Assembly (NCBI GenBank): GCA_963739385.1
Contig: CAVUAI010000059.1
Location: 62,001-126,000 of the forward strand
Direction: 5' to 3'
DNA from: VAZQ01 sp963739385
GTDB taxonomy: Bacteria; Pseudomonadota; Alphaproteobacteria; Rhizobiales; Xanthobacteraceae
Length of the DNA: 64,000 bases
Part shown: positions 11,003 through 19,462 of the stretch, piece by piece
How positions within the stretch are numbered: the first letter of the stretch is position 1
Layout: every line of letters begins with the position of its first letter
The notes under the pieces: generated by a model
Told to the model about the DNA's origin: nothing
The model's database searches: none
What the model saw: only the letters and a program-made list of their open reading frames with translations
Position numbers and translations under genes: made by a program

Positions 11003-11964
11003 CGCAGATCAGCGCCGAGAAGGCATCAGGCCAGCTGCAGCGCAAACGCGAAAAGCGCGACGTGCACGGCTGGCTCGTGCTCGACAAACCCGTTGGCATG
11101 ACCTCGACCCACGCGGTCAGCGTGGTCAAGCGCCTGTTCCAGGCCAGACGCGCCGGACATGCCGGCACGCTCGATCCACTCGCGTCGGGGCTGTTGCCGA
11201 TCGCGCTCGGCGAAGCGACTAAAACCGTTCCCTTCGTGATGGACGGGCGCAAGGTCTATCGCTTTACGGTGCGCTGGGGCGAAGAGCGGGACACCGACGA
11301 CGCCGAAGGCCAGGTGACCGCGACCAGCACGCAACGTCCCACGTCTACTGCCATCCGCGCGCTGCTGCCGCGCTTCACCGGCCAGATCACGCAGGTACCT
11401 CCGCGCTTCTCCGCGCTCAAGATCGAGGGCGAACGTGCCTACGACCTTGCGCGCGATGGCGAGGCGGTGGTGCTGGCGCCGCGTCCGGTCGAAATCCATC
11501 GCCTTGACCTGGTCGAGGCGCCCAATTCCGATCATGCAGTCATCGCCGCCGAATGCGGGAAGGGAACCTATGTGCGCGCGCTCGCCCGCGATTTGGGTCG
11601 GGAACTCGGTTGCTTCGGGCACGTCGCTGCGTTGCGCCGGACCGCAGTCGGCCCGTTCGACGAAACCATCGCGACGCGCCTCGATGCCATGCAAACGGCC
11701 GGACAGCCCGCCACCGAGTCTGGCGTGGTGACCGCCCCGCTCCTGCCCGTGGCGGCCGGGCTCGCCGCCTTGCCGGCGCTGCGGGTGAGCGCCGCCGATG
11801 CCGCGCGCCTTGCCCGCGGGCAGGCGGTGCTGTTGCGTGGTCGCGACGCGCCCATTCTCGCGGGCTGGGTGTCGGTGTCCGCGCAGGGGGCGCTTGTGGC
11901 CCTGGCGGAAGTCGAGAAGGGGGAGCTGCGTCCCCGCCGCATCTTCAATCTGCCGCGGGGCTAG
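10999..11964 (+). CDS. truB: tRNA pseudouridine(55) synthase TruB
   Basis: TruB converts U55 to pseudouridine in the T-loop of tRNAs. The 321-aa product contains GWLVLDKPVGMTS at the N-terminus and the catalytic motif HAGTLDPLASG with the nucleophilic Asp59. The segments YRFTVRWGEERDTDDAEG and KGTYVRALARDLG follow, and a PUA-like C-terminal domain ends the protein. The longest frame uses a TTG that overlaps the rbfA stop codon. A later GTG just before HGWLVLDKP is an alternative start. Confidence 0.94.
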   Translation: MTQISAEKASGQLQRKREKRDVHGWLVLDKPVGMTSTHAVSVVKRLFQARRAGHAGTLDPLASGLLPIALGEATKTVPFVMDGRKVYRFTVRWGEERDTDDAEGQVTATSTQRPTSTAIRALLPRFTGQITQVPPRFSALKIEGERAYDLARDGEAVVLAPRPVEIHRLDLVEAPNSDHAVIAAECGKGTYVRALARDLGRELGCFGHVAALRRTAVGPFDETIATRLDAMQTAGQPATESGVVTAPLLPVAAGLAALPALRVSAADAARLARGQAVLLRGRDAPILAGWVSVSAQGALVALAEVEKGELRPRRIFNLPRG

Positions 11965-12261
11965 CGGCCGAGCACCGCACGAGACCGTTTCGATGCTGCC
12001 GCCGCCGATCATTCCCGCCACAATTTGTGCTGGCGTTCGCTGGTATTTTGGGATATTGCCCCGATTGTGCGGGCGAGAGCGGTTCCCGTCCTCCAAGGAC
12101 CGGGGATCGGCTCTCGCTATTGACTTGACGGGTTTCCTTGGCAGCTCGACTGCATTCACGGGGGAACGCCGAGAATGCCCGCGCACCTGTGTGCAGTGAC
12201 CGCGCTGGACGACATCCCGGCCCGGCCGCAGACCGTGACCCCTGATCGAAAGGACATCCCG
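11965..12261 (+). other. truB-rpsO intergenic region (rpsO leader)
   Basis: The gap of 297 bp carries no recognisable gene. TTGACT/TTGACG at 12120-12129 resembles a -35 element, without a convincing -10. In other bacteria the rpsO leader binds S15 for autoregulation, but I cannot identify a specific fold here. Confidence 0.3.
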
Positions 12262-12531
12262 ATGTCGATCTCGACCGGCCGCAAGGCCGAAGTCATCAAG
12301 ACCTATGCGACCAAAGCCGGCGATACCGGTTCGCCGGAAGTGCAGGTGGCGATCCTCTCGGAGCGCATCAACAGCCTCACTGAGCATTTCAAGACCCACG
12401 TCAAGGACAACCATTCCCGGCGTGGACTGCTCAAGCTCGTGTCACAGCGTCGCCAGCTTCTCGATTACCTCGCTCGCATCGACGCCGCGCGCTACAAGTC
12501 GTTGATCGAGCGACTGGGTATTCGCCGCTGA
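12262..12531 (+). CDS. rpsO: 30S ribosomal protein S15
   Basis: S15 is a primary 16S rRNA-binding protein of the small-subunit platform. The product is 89 aa, the normal length, and matches throughout: GDTGSPEVQVAILSERIN, LTEHFKTHVKDNHSRRGLL and RRQLLDYLARIDAARYKSLI. The start is the ATG preceded by GAAAGGAC; an upstream in-frame ATG at 12175 would add 29 unrelated residues. It lies before pnp, as in most proteobacteria. Confidence 0.97.
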   Translation: MSISTGRKAEVIKTYATKAGDTGSPEVQVAILSERINSLTEHFKTHVKDNHSRRGLLKLVSQRRQLLDYLARIDAARYKSLIERLGIRR

Positions 12532-12538
12532 GGTTCAT

Positions 12539-12560
12539 GCGCGACGTGTTCGCGCGTTTT
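12539..12560 (+). terminator. weak intrinsic terminator after rpsO
   Basis: A 6-bp GC stem (GCGCGA / TCGCGC, loop CGTGT) starts 8 nt after the rpsO stop and is followed by GTTTT. The stem and T-run are short, so it may only partly terminate and leave read-through into pnp. Confidence 0.45.
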
Positions 12561-12738
12561 GAAGCGGATGCCGGATTGATCCGCTGTTCATCAGGCAGCG
12601 AGACCGCTGCCGATTTGGGAAGACGGGTGGAATGATCACCCGTCCGTTCAATGGAAGGCACGAAGGCCATGGCAGGATCGCCAGATGCTGTTTCGGTTTG
12701 CGGGATCGCCGCAGCCGGCAGCCTCTCGCCGTCTTGCT

Positions 12739-12768
12739 CATGGCTTTCGCCCCTTCGCGAAAACCATG
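12739..12768 (+). promoter_or_regulatory. leader hairpin immediately upstream of pnp
   Basis: CATGGCTTTCGC (12739-12750) and GCGAAAACCATG (12757-12768) form a 12-bp stem with one C/A mismatch and a CCCTTC loop, ending 13 nt before the pnp ATG. In E. coli a leader duplex cut by RNase III lets PNPase repress its own translation. A hairpin this close to the start could serve the same end. The structure is seen; the function is inferred. Confidence 0.5.
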
Positions 12769-12781
12769 AAAGACAACCTCA

Positions 12782-14962
12782 ATGTTCGATATCCACCGTG
12801 TTGAGCTCGACTGGGGAGGGCGAAAGCTCCTCCTAGAGACCGGCAAGATCGCACGCCAAGCCGACGGCTCCGTCGTCGCAACGTATGGCGAGTCGAAAGT
12901 ACTGGCGACGGTAGTCGCTGCCAAGGAACCGCGGGAGGGCGTCGATTTTCTGCCGCTCACCGTGGATTACCAGGAGAAATTCTACGCCGCGGGCCGCATC
13001 CCCGGCGGCTATTTCAAGCGCGAAGGCCGGCCGACGGAGAAGGAGACGTTGGTCTCGCGGCTGATCGATCGGCCGGTACGGCCGCTGTTTGCCGAAGGCT
13101 GGCGCAACGAAACCCAGGTGATCGTGACGACCCTGTCGCACGATCTCGAGAACGATCCCGATGTCCTCGCAATGATCGCCGCGTCGGCTGCGCTGACACT
13201 GTCGGGTGCGCCGTTCATGGGTCCGATCGGAGCCGCACGGGTCGGCTTCGTCAACAACGAATACGTCCTCAACCCGTTGCTGGATGAGATGGCCGAGAGC
13301 CAGCTCGACCTCGTCGTCGCCGGTACCCAGGACGCCGTCCTGATGGTCGAGTCGGAGGCGAAGGAACTGAGCGAAGACGTGATGCTCGGCGCGGTGATGT
13401 TCGGCCACCGTCATTTCCAGCCGGTGATCGAGGCCATCATCAAGCTGGCGGAGAAGGCGGCGAAGGAGCCGCGCGAGCTGCAGGTGGCGGACACCGCCGC
13501 CGTCGAGCGGGACATGCTGGCGCTGGTAGAGCCGGATTTGCGAGCTGCCTACGCCATTGCCGACAAGATGGATCGCCACAAGGCCGTCGATGCCGCCAAG
13601 GCCAAGGTGATGGCCCATTTCTGCCCGGAGGGCGTGGAGAACCCGCCCTTTTCGAAGCTGCAGGTCGCCGGTGTCTTCAAAGACATCGAAGCCAAGATCG
13701 TGCGCTGGAACATCCTCGACACTGGCCGCCGCATCGACGGCCGCGACGTCAAGACGGTGCGCCCCATCGTCTCGGAAGTCGGGGTGCTGCCGCGCGCGCA
13801 CGGTTCGGCGCTGTTCACCCGCGGCGAGACTCAGGCGCTGGTGGTGGCGACGCTCGGCACCGGCGAGGATGAGCAGTGGATCGACGCCCTGCAGGGGACA
13901 TACAAGGAAACTTTCCTCCTGCATTACAACTTCCCGCCCTTCTCGGTCGGCGAGACCGGCCGCATGGGCGGCCCGCGCCGCCGCGAGATCGGACACGGCA
14001 AGCTCGCCTGGCGGGCGATCCATCCCGTCCTGCCGGCGCACCACGAGTTCCCGTATACCCTGCGCGTGGTATCGGAGATCACGGAGTCGAACGGCTCCTC
14101 CTCGATGGCGACCGTATGCGGCACTTCGCTCGCGCTGATGGACGCCGGCGTCCCGCTCAAGCGTCCGACCGCCGGCATCGCTATGGGCCTTATTCTCGAG
14201 GACAAGCGTTATGCCGTGTTGTCGGACATTCTCGGCGACGAGGATCATCTCGGCGATATGGATTTCAAAGTGGCCGGCACTGAGCGGGGCGTGACCTCAC
14301 TGCAGATGGATATCAAGATCGCCGGCATCACCGAGGAGATCATGCGCGTTGCGCTCGGCCAGGCGCAGGAAGGTCGCATGCACATTCTCGGCGAGATGTC
14401 GAAGGCCCTCGCCCAGCACCGCGACCAGCTCGGCGAGCACGCGCCGCGGATCGAGGTGTTCAACATCCCGGTCGACAAGATCCGCGAGGTCATCGGCTCC
14501 GGCGGCAAGGTCATTCGCGAGATCGTGGAAAAGACCGGCGCCAAGATCGACATTTCCGACGACGGAACGGTCAAGGTGGCGTCGGCAAATGGCGATGCGA
14601 TGAAGGCGGCGATCAACTGGATCAAGTCGATCGCCTCCGAACCCGAGGTCGGCCACATCTATGAAGGCACGGTGGTCAAAGTGATGGATTTCGGCGCCTT
14701 CGTGAACTTCTTTGGCGCCAAGGACGGCCTCGTGCATATCAGCCAGCTGGCGCCGCGCCGCGTGCAGAAGGTCACCGACGTGGTCAAGGAAGGCGACAAG
14801 GTGAGGGTCAAGCTGCTCGGTTTCGACGAGCGCGGCAAGGTGCGGCTCTCGATGAAGGCCGTCGACCAGGCCACGGGCGAGGACCTCGAGGCGAAGCAGA
14901 AGACCGAGGCCGAGCAGCAACGCGCCGACCAGCCGCCCGAAGCAGCAGCGGGCGGAGAATAG
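12782..14962 (+). CDS. pnp: polyribonucleotide nucleotidyltransferase (PNPase)
   Basis: PNPase is the phosphorolytic 3'-5' exoribonuclease of the RNA degradosome. The 726-aa product has two RNase PH domains (~10-230 and ~310-545; FYAAGRIPGGYFKREGRPTE, FPPFSVGETGRMGGPRRREI, SSSMATVCGTSLALMDAGVP), the helical linker, a KH domain (~555-615, VIGSGGKVIREIVEKTGAKI) and a C-terminal S1 domain (~622-690, GTVVKVMDFGAFVNFFG). Length and order are normal. The ribosome site is weak and adjoins the leader hairpin, which fits post-transcriptional control. A strong terminator follows the stop. Confidence 0.97.
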   Translation: MFDIHRVELDWGGRKLLLETGKIARQADGSVVATYGESKVLATVVAAKEPREGVDFLPLTVDYQEKFYAAGRIPGGYFKREGRPTEKETLVSRLIDRPVRPLFAEGWRNETQVIVTTLSHDLENDPDVLAMIAASAALTLSGAPFMGPIGAARVGFVNNEYVLNPLLDEMAESQLDLVVAGTQDAVLMVESEAKELSEDVMLGAVMFGHRHFQPVIEAIIKLAEKAAKEPRELQVADTAAVERDMLALVEPDLRAAYAIADKMDRHKAVDAAKAKVMAHFCPEGVENPPFSKLQVAGVFKDIEAKIVRWNILDTGRRIDGRDVKTVRPIVSEVGVLPRAHGSALFTRGETQALVVATLGTGEDEQWIDALQGTYKETFLLHYNFPPFSVGETGRMGGPRRREIGHGKLAWRAIHPVLPAHHEFPYTLRVVSEITESNGSSSMATVCGTSLALMDAGVPLKRPTAGIAMGLILEDKRYAVLSDILGDEDHLGDMDFKVAGTERGVTSLQMDIKIAGITEEIMRVALGQAQEGRMHILGEMSKALAQHRDQLGEHAPRIEVFNIPVDKIREVIGSGGKVIREIVEKTGAKIDISDDGTVKVASANGDAMKAAINWIKSIASEPEVGHIYEGTVVKVMDFGAFVNFFGAKDGLVHISQLAPRRVQKVTDVVKEGDKVRVKLLGFDERGKVRLSMKAVDQATGEDLEAKQKTEAEQQRADQPPEAAAGGE

Positions 14963-14991
14963 CGCTTCTGCGCCGGTTCAGACTGAATGGG

Positions 14992-15020
14992 GAGGGCGGC
15001 TGGCGGCCGCCCTCTTATTT
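14992..15020 (+). terminator. Rho-independent terminator after pnp
   Basis: A perfect 9-bp stem GAGGGCGGC/GCCGCCCTC with a five-base loop is followed by TTATTT. It lies about 30 bp after the pnp stop and closes the rimP-to-pnp superoperon. Confidence 0.8.
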
Positions 15021-15281
15021 CGACAGCCAGCCACGGCTGGCGCCCCGGTCCTGCACCGGTTCCGGCTCAATCAGCTGAGTCCATACCAGCGCCATACGAT
15101 TCAGATCGCGGCGTGATGGCGAGCGCGACCAGACCGCTTGCGATGTTGAGCCGGTGCACCCGCATTAAGACCGGCGCGAGCGTGGGGTCCGCCAGCAGCG
15201 TTCGCGCTGCGCTTCATCGTGATAGAGCGGGTCGCCCATCTGTTACGCTGCACTCCGCCGACGTTCGAACGATGGTTGAGG
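15021..15281. other. pnp-fabI convergent intergenic region
   Basis: About 260 bp remain between the pnp terminator and the end of fabI. The only structure noted is a perfect 7-bp inverted repeat GCCAGCC-AC-GGCTGGC at about 15026-15041. Open frames here show no family features, so I see no gene. Confidence 0.35.
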
Positions 15282-16121
15282 CTACTGCGCCGCGTCTTTG
15301 GCAATCGCGCTTTCGTTGGCGGCGGTTTCGTCCTTGAGCGAAGCGGGATGCGGCATTGCGATGATGTTGTATCCGGAATCGACGAAGTGGATGTCGCCGG
15401 TGACACCGGTCGAGAGATCGGAAAGCAGATAGAGCGCGGCACCTCCGATCTCGTCCAGCGTCACGCCACGACGTAGCGGCGAGTGACGTTGCTGGAATGC
15501 GAACATCTGCCGCGCATCCGTGATGCCGGCGCCGGCCAGCGTTCGGATCGGTCCGGCCGAGATGGCATTGACGCGAATGCCGGAAGGGCCGAAATCGACC
15601 GCAAGATAGCGCACCGAAGCTTCCAGCGCGGCCTTCGCGACGCCCATGATGTTGTAGTTCGGCATTGCCCGCTGTCCGCCGTTGTAGGTCAGCGTCAACA
15701 TCGCGCCGCCGGCCGGCATCAACGCCGCCGCACGTTTGGCCACCTCGGTGAAGGAAAAGCAGGAAATGATCATGGTGCGCAGGAAGTTGCTGCGCGTGGT
15801 GTCGGCATAGCGGCCTTTAAGCTCATTCTTGTCGGAAAAGGCGATGGCGTGCACCAGGAAATCGAGCGACCCCCATCGCTCGGCGATCACAGCGAACGCG
15901 GCATCGACGGAAGCGACCTGCTCGACGTCGCACGACAACAGAAGCGAAGCGCCCACGGACTCCGCCAGCGGCTTGACGCGGCGGCCGAGTGCCTCGCCCT
16001 GATAGGTGAAAGCGAGCGTGGCACCCTGAGCGGCAAGCGTCCTGGCGATGCCCCAAGCGATCGAGTGGTCGTTGGCGACCCCCATGATCAGCCCGCGCTT
16101 GCCCTGCATCAATTGTGTCAT
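15282..16121 (-). CDS. fabI: enoyl-[acyl-carrier-protein] reductase (NADH)
   Basis: FabI performs the last reduction of each fatty-acid elongation cycle. The 279-aa SDR-fold protein has the FabI cofactor motif GVANDHSIAWGIA, a FAFTY-like segment LAFTYQGEALGRRV, and the catalytic pair Tyr156 and Lys163 (YNIMGVAK, Y-x6-K), with Tyr146 also present. The substrate loop AGPIRTLAGAGI is intact. It is the third gene of the fabA-fabB-fabI minus-strand unit. The C-terminal tail is slightly long and Ala/Glu-rich. Related rhizobial genomes often hold a second fabI, which cannot be judged here. Confidence 0.95.
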   Translation of the reverse strand: MTQLMQGKRGLIMGVANDHSIAWGIARTLAAQGATLAFTYQGEALGRRVKPLAESVGASLLLSCDVEQVASVDAAFAVIAERWGSLDFLVHAIAFSDKNELKGRYADTTRSNFLRTMIISCFSFTEVAKRAAALMPAGGAMLTLTYNGGQRAMPNYNIMGVAKAALEASVRYLAVDFGPSGIRVNAISAGPIRTLAGAGITDARQMFAFQQRHSPLRRGVTLDEIGGAALYLLSDLSTGVTGDIHFVDSGYNIIAMPHPASLKDETAANESAIAKDAAQ

Positions 16122-16184
16122 GGCATCCTGGTTATCGCTCTATCGCCATCCCTGTCGCGAGGGCCCGGATTGACCTTCGTGTTC

Positions 16185-17402
16185 CTAAACGTCGAGGCGC
16201 TTGAGAACCAACGACGCGTTGGTCCCGCCGAAACCGAACGAGTTTGACAGCACGCAGCCAAGCTTCACATCGTCGCGGCGCTCACGCACGATCGGCATCT
16301 CGGCTAAAGCCGGATCGAGCGTCTCGATATTGGCGCTCTCGCAGATGAATCCGTTGTTCATCATCAGCAGCGAGTAGATCGCTTCCTGCGCGCCGGCGGC
16401 GCCAAGCGAATGGCCGGTGAGCGATTTCGTCGCCGCTATCGGCGGGCATGCGTCGCCGAAGACCTCGCGGATCGCCTCGATCTCCTTGATATCGCCGATC
16501 GGTGTCGAGGTGGCGTGCGGATTGATGTAGTCGACGGGGGCCTTGATCCCCTTGAGTGCCATCCGCATGCAGCGCACCGCACCTTCACCCGAAGGCGCCA
16601 CCATGTCAAAGCCGTCGGAGGTGGCGCCGTAGCCCGCGACCTCGGCGTAGATACGTCCGCCGCGCGCCTTGGCGTGCTCCAACTCCTCCAGCACCAGCAC
16701 ACCGGCGCCGCCGGCGATGACAAACCCGTCGCGATCGAGATCATAGGCGCGGGAAGCCTTTTCAGGCGTCTGATTGAAACCCGAGGACATGGCGCCCATG
16801 GCATCGAACAGCACGGACAGCGTCCAGTCGAGCTCCTCGCAGCCGCCGGCGAAGACCATGTCCTGCTTGCCCATCTGGATTGTTTCCGCCGCGTTGCCGA
16901 TGCAATGGTTCGAGGTGGCGCACGCCGACGAGATCGAATAGTTGACGCCCTTGATCTTGAACCAGGTGGCGAGGGTCGCTGAGGCGGTCGACGACATCGC
17001 CTTGGGGACGGCGAACGGGCCGACGCGTTTTGGGCTCTTGTTGCGCGCGACATCGGCGGCTTCGACGATGGAACGTGTCGAGGGTCCGCCCGAGCCCATG
17101 ATGATGCCGGTCATCTCATTGGAGATCTCGCGCTCCTCGAGGCCGGCATCGCGGATCGCCTGCTCCATGGCGATATGGTTCCAGGCCGCACCGCCACCGA
17201 GGAAACGTGCGGCGCGGCGATCGATCGCATCGTCCGCGTTGAGGGTGGGCGCACCGTGCACCTGGCAGCGGAAGCCAAGCTCGGCGTACTTGTCTGCGCG
17301 CGAGATGCCCGACCGCGCTTCGCGCAGGCTCGCCAGAACTTCCTGGGTGTTGTTGCCGATCGATGAGACAATGCCCATCCCGGTGACGACGACCCGTCTC
17401 AT
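16185..17402 (-). CDS. fabB: beta-ketoacyl-ACP synthase I
   Basis: FabB condenses malonyl-ACP with acyl-ACP and is needed to extend the cis-unsaturated chains made by FabA. The 405-aa product starts MRRVVVTGMGIVSSIG. It has the nucleophile Cys161 (SSACATSNHC) and the two catalytic histidines in NPHATSTPIGD and LTGHSLGAAG. I chose the ATG at 17402; upstream in-frame codons to 17450 add unlikely residues that overlap fabA. It lies 44 bp after fabA, and this pairing separates it from FabF. Confidence 0.95.
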   Translation of the reverse strand: MRRVVVTGMGIVSSIGNNTQEVLASLREARSGISRADKYAELGFRCQVHGAPTLNADDAIDRRAARFLGGGAAWNHIAMEQAIRDAGLEEREISNEMTGIIMGSGGPSTRSIVEAADVARNKSPKRVGPFAVPKAMSSTASATLATWFKIKGVNYSISSACATSNHCIGNAAETIQMGKQDMVFAGGCEELDWTLSVLFDAMGAMSSGFNQTPEKASRAYDLDRDGFVIAGGAGVLVLEELEHAKARGGRIYAEVAGYGATSDGFDMVAPSGEGAVRCMRMALKGIKAPVDYINPHATSTPIGDIKEIEAIREVFGDACPPIAATKSLTGHSLGAAGAQEAIYSLLMMNNGFICESANIETLDPALAEMPIVRERRDDVKLGCVLSNSFGFGGTNASLVLKRLDV

Positions 17403-17446
17403 GAATGCCTCGTCCGCGTTGTAAGCCGCACCGCGCGCGGTCGCCG

Positions 17447-17977
17447 TCACCCTCCGCTGGGCTGCATCGCTTCGTCGCGGAACAGGCCGACCTTGAGGTC
17501 CATGGCCCGGTAGATGATCGACCCATCGGCCGAAAGCCAGCCATCAGCTATGCCGAGCACGAGTTTGGTGCGCATCACCCGCTTGATGTCGATGCCGTAG
17601 ACGACGTTCCTCACCGTCGGCAGAACCTGGCCGGAGAACTTCAGCTCACCGAGGCCCAACGCGCGCCCCTTGCCGGGGGCCCCGAGCCAGCCCAGGAAAA
17701 AGCCCAGCAACTGCCACAAGGCGTCCAGGCCAAGACAGCCGGGCATGACCGGATCGCCCTTGAAATGGCAAGGAAAAAACCAAAGGTCGGGCTTGAGTTC
17801 CAGCACCGCGCGAACCAGCCCCTTGCCGTACTCGCCTCCCGCTTCCGCGATCTCCGAAATCCGGTCGAACATGAGCATGGGAGGCAGCGGCAGCTGGGCG
17901 TTGCCAGCGCCAAACAACTCGCCCCGTGCGCAGGCCAGAAGGTCGTCGTATCCGAAGCTTGTGCGCCGGTTCTCCAT
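17447..17977 (-). CDS. fabA: 3-hydroxydecanoyl-[ACP] dehydratase/isomerase
   Basis: FabA dehydrates 3-hydroxydecanoyl-ACP and isomerises the trans-2 to the cis-3 bond, starting anaerobic-type unsaturated fatty acid synthesis. The 176-aa hotdog-fold protein has the active-site His71 in FFPCHFKGDPVMPG and Asp85 in GLDALWQL, matching His70 and Asp84 of E. coli. It is the first gene of the fabA-fabB-fabI operon and is divergent from irr, so the 206-bp gap holds both promoters. Confidence 0.96.
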   Translation of the reverse strand: MENRRTSFGYDDLLACARGELFGAGNAQLPLPPMLMFDRISEIAEAGGEYGKGLVRAVLELKPDLWFFPCHFKGDPVMPGCLGLDALWQLLGFFLGWLGAPGKGRALGLGELKFSGQVLPTVRNVVYGIDIKRVMRTKLVLGIADGWLSADGSIIYRAMDLKVGLFRDEAMQPSGG

Positions 17978-18096
17978 TCCGCATCCTATTCTGGGCCGCG
18001 TCTCTTCCCTAACAGCTTGGAACTCCTAACATAGGCGAGGGGAGGCACAAAGCCAGCTACCCCGCGCGATGCCGTCAGATTAGAATTGCCCCAGTG

Positions 18097-18146
18097 TTGT
18101 TGCGAGGGAGTTGCATCTTCGGCCGTATATGTTACAAACGCAACAA
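18097..18146. promoter_or_regulatory. inverted repeat in the fabA-irr divergent region
   Basis: TTGTTGCG (18097-18104) and its exact complement CGCAACAA (18139-18146) are 34 bp apart, with TATATGTTACAAA between them. They lie 38-87 bp before the irr ATG. They could be a paired operator or part of the irr promoter. No clear ICE (Irr) box was found, only partial TTAGAA/TTGGAACTCCTAA-like stretches. Confidence 0.35.
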
Positions 18147-18183
18147 TCGTGGCCGTAGCGTAGCAAAGGTTCAGGTGTTGCCC

Positions 18184-18681
18184 ATGACACCGTCGCGCAC
18201 CATCGTTTACACCAGCGCGGTCGAGACCGACCGTCTTGGGAGCGCGGCCGCCCGCACAGGTCTCACCGGATGTCCGTGGCACGACGTGAAGTCCATGCTC
18301 CGCGACGTCGGCTTGCGTCCGACCCGACAGCGCATGGCGCTCGGCTGGATCCTGTTCGGCAAGGGCGATCGGCACATCACCGCCGAGATGCTCTACGAGG
18401 AGGCGAGCAAGGCCAAGGTGCCGGTATCTCTCGCCACGGTCTACAACACGCTGCACCAGTTCACCGATGTCGGGCTGCTGCGACAGGTCGCGGTCGACGG
18501 TTCCAAGACCTATTTCGACACCAACGTATCTCAGCACCATCACTTCTTCGTCGAGGTCGAGAACGAGCTGCTCGACATCCCTGATGCCGACGTGGTGGTC
18601 GGCAAGACCCCAGTCCCGCCGGCCGGCTACGAGGTCGCGCGTATCGATGTGGTGGTCCGGCTGCGCCGCAAGGCGCGCTGA
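18184..18681 (+). CDS. irr: iron response regulator Irr (Fur family, heme-responsive)
   Basis: Irr represses or activates iron and heme genes when iron is scarce and is inactivated or degraded on binding heme. The 165-aa product has the Fur fold: winged helix LRPTRQRMALGWILFG, recognition region VSLATVYNTLHQF, then the dimerisation domain. Two heme-binding elements are seen: the heme regulatory motif GCPW at Cys30 and the histidine cluster QHHHF at His118-120. Both are present in the Bradyrhizobium type, which undergoes heme-triggered degradation; Irr of Rhizobium lacks the Cys motif. The ATG at 18184 is preferred over 18094. Confidence 0.95.
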   Translation: MTPSRTIVYTSAVETDRLGSAAARTGLTGCPWHDVKSMLRDVGLRPTRQRMALGWILFGKGDRHITAEMLYEEASKAKVPVSLATVYNTLHQFTDVGLLRQVAVDGSKTYFDTNVSQHHHFFVEVENELLDIPDADVVVGKTPVPPAGYEVARIDVVVRLRRKAR

Positions 18682-18693
18682 GCGTTCCGCGAG

Positions 18694-19243
18694 TCAGTCC
18701 ACCTTCTCGTTCGGATAGACACCCCAGAGCTGTACCTGTACCGCCCAGCCGTCAAAGCCGGGGCCGGCGATCCGGCACCAGCTCCCGGTGCAGCGCTTCA
18801 CCGTTGCCAGCACGCCGGCCTGCAGTCGCGCCACGACTGTGCCATTGCCGTCAGCGTCGTCGTACAGCGGCACAAGTTGATCTTTGTCCTTGGACGTCAC
18901 CACCGCCGTGCGGCGCCCGGACAACAGCGAATGATAGACCCAGCCGTCCGATCCTTCCCAGTCACGGATGCGCCGCCAATTGTCAGAACTCGGCGGTGAT
19001 CTCGACCGGCAGGCCGGCGCGGGTATAGACGAAGGTGACTTCGTGGTCCCGCGTCGGTCCCGCGCGCACATTCACGCGATCAGGCTTGAGACTGACGAAG
19101 CGCGGCACCGGCAGGCCGCTCTTGGGGCCGAGGCCGGCCTCCCCGGCCATGGTGTCCCCCGCCCGGCAGATCAACAGTGCGATCAGGACGAAGGCCCCGA
19201 CCCACCAGCGGCGGACCATTCGCAAGCTGTACCCTGAATTCAT
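18694..19243 (-). CDS. exported SH3-domain protein (frameshifted by one base near 18985)
   Basis: Two overlapping reading frames are halves of one protein. The N-terminal frame (from ATG 19243) has a signal/anchor segment WVGAFVLIALLICRAG and the first bacterial SH3 repeat RVNVRAGPTRDHEVTFVYTR, and stops right after VEITAEF. The adjacent frame continues seamlessly with DNWRRIRDWEGSDGWVYHS and a second SH3-like unit ending at 18694. The span is 550 nt, 3n+1. Dropping one T (plus-strand A at 18985) gives a 182-aa protein. It is probably an envelope protein of unknown ligand. The order irr-SH3-hydroxyacid dehydrogenase is common in relatives. The break may be an error or a recent mutation. Confidence 0.85.
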
Positions 19244-19462
19244 CGGCCCACGGTGCTGGAACGAGTGCAATCGAGCCGCGGGAGCAGCCCTCATGACGCC
19301 GCAGGCTTGTCTTCACACCTCCATCTGTTACAGAGAGTTCTCTGTTGCAGAAGGACTTGTGACCCCGCCCGCGTCGAAAAGGACGCCAGTGTCGGGCACG
19401 GCGGTTAAGGAGACCTGAACGGAGGGCCCCCGCGAGGGGCTGCGGGTTGGCGAGGTCGAACC

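Noticed and set aside
14987..15337. Plus-strand 116-codon frame after pnp
   Set aside because: Begins inside the pnp terminator and overlaps the 3' end of fabI; no recognisable protein features.
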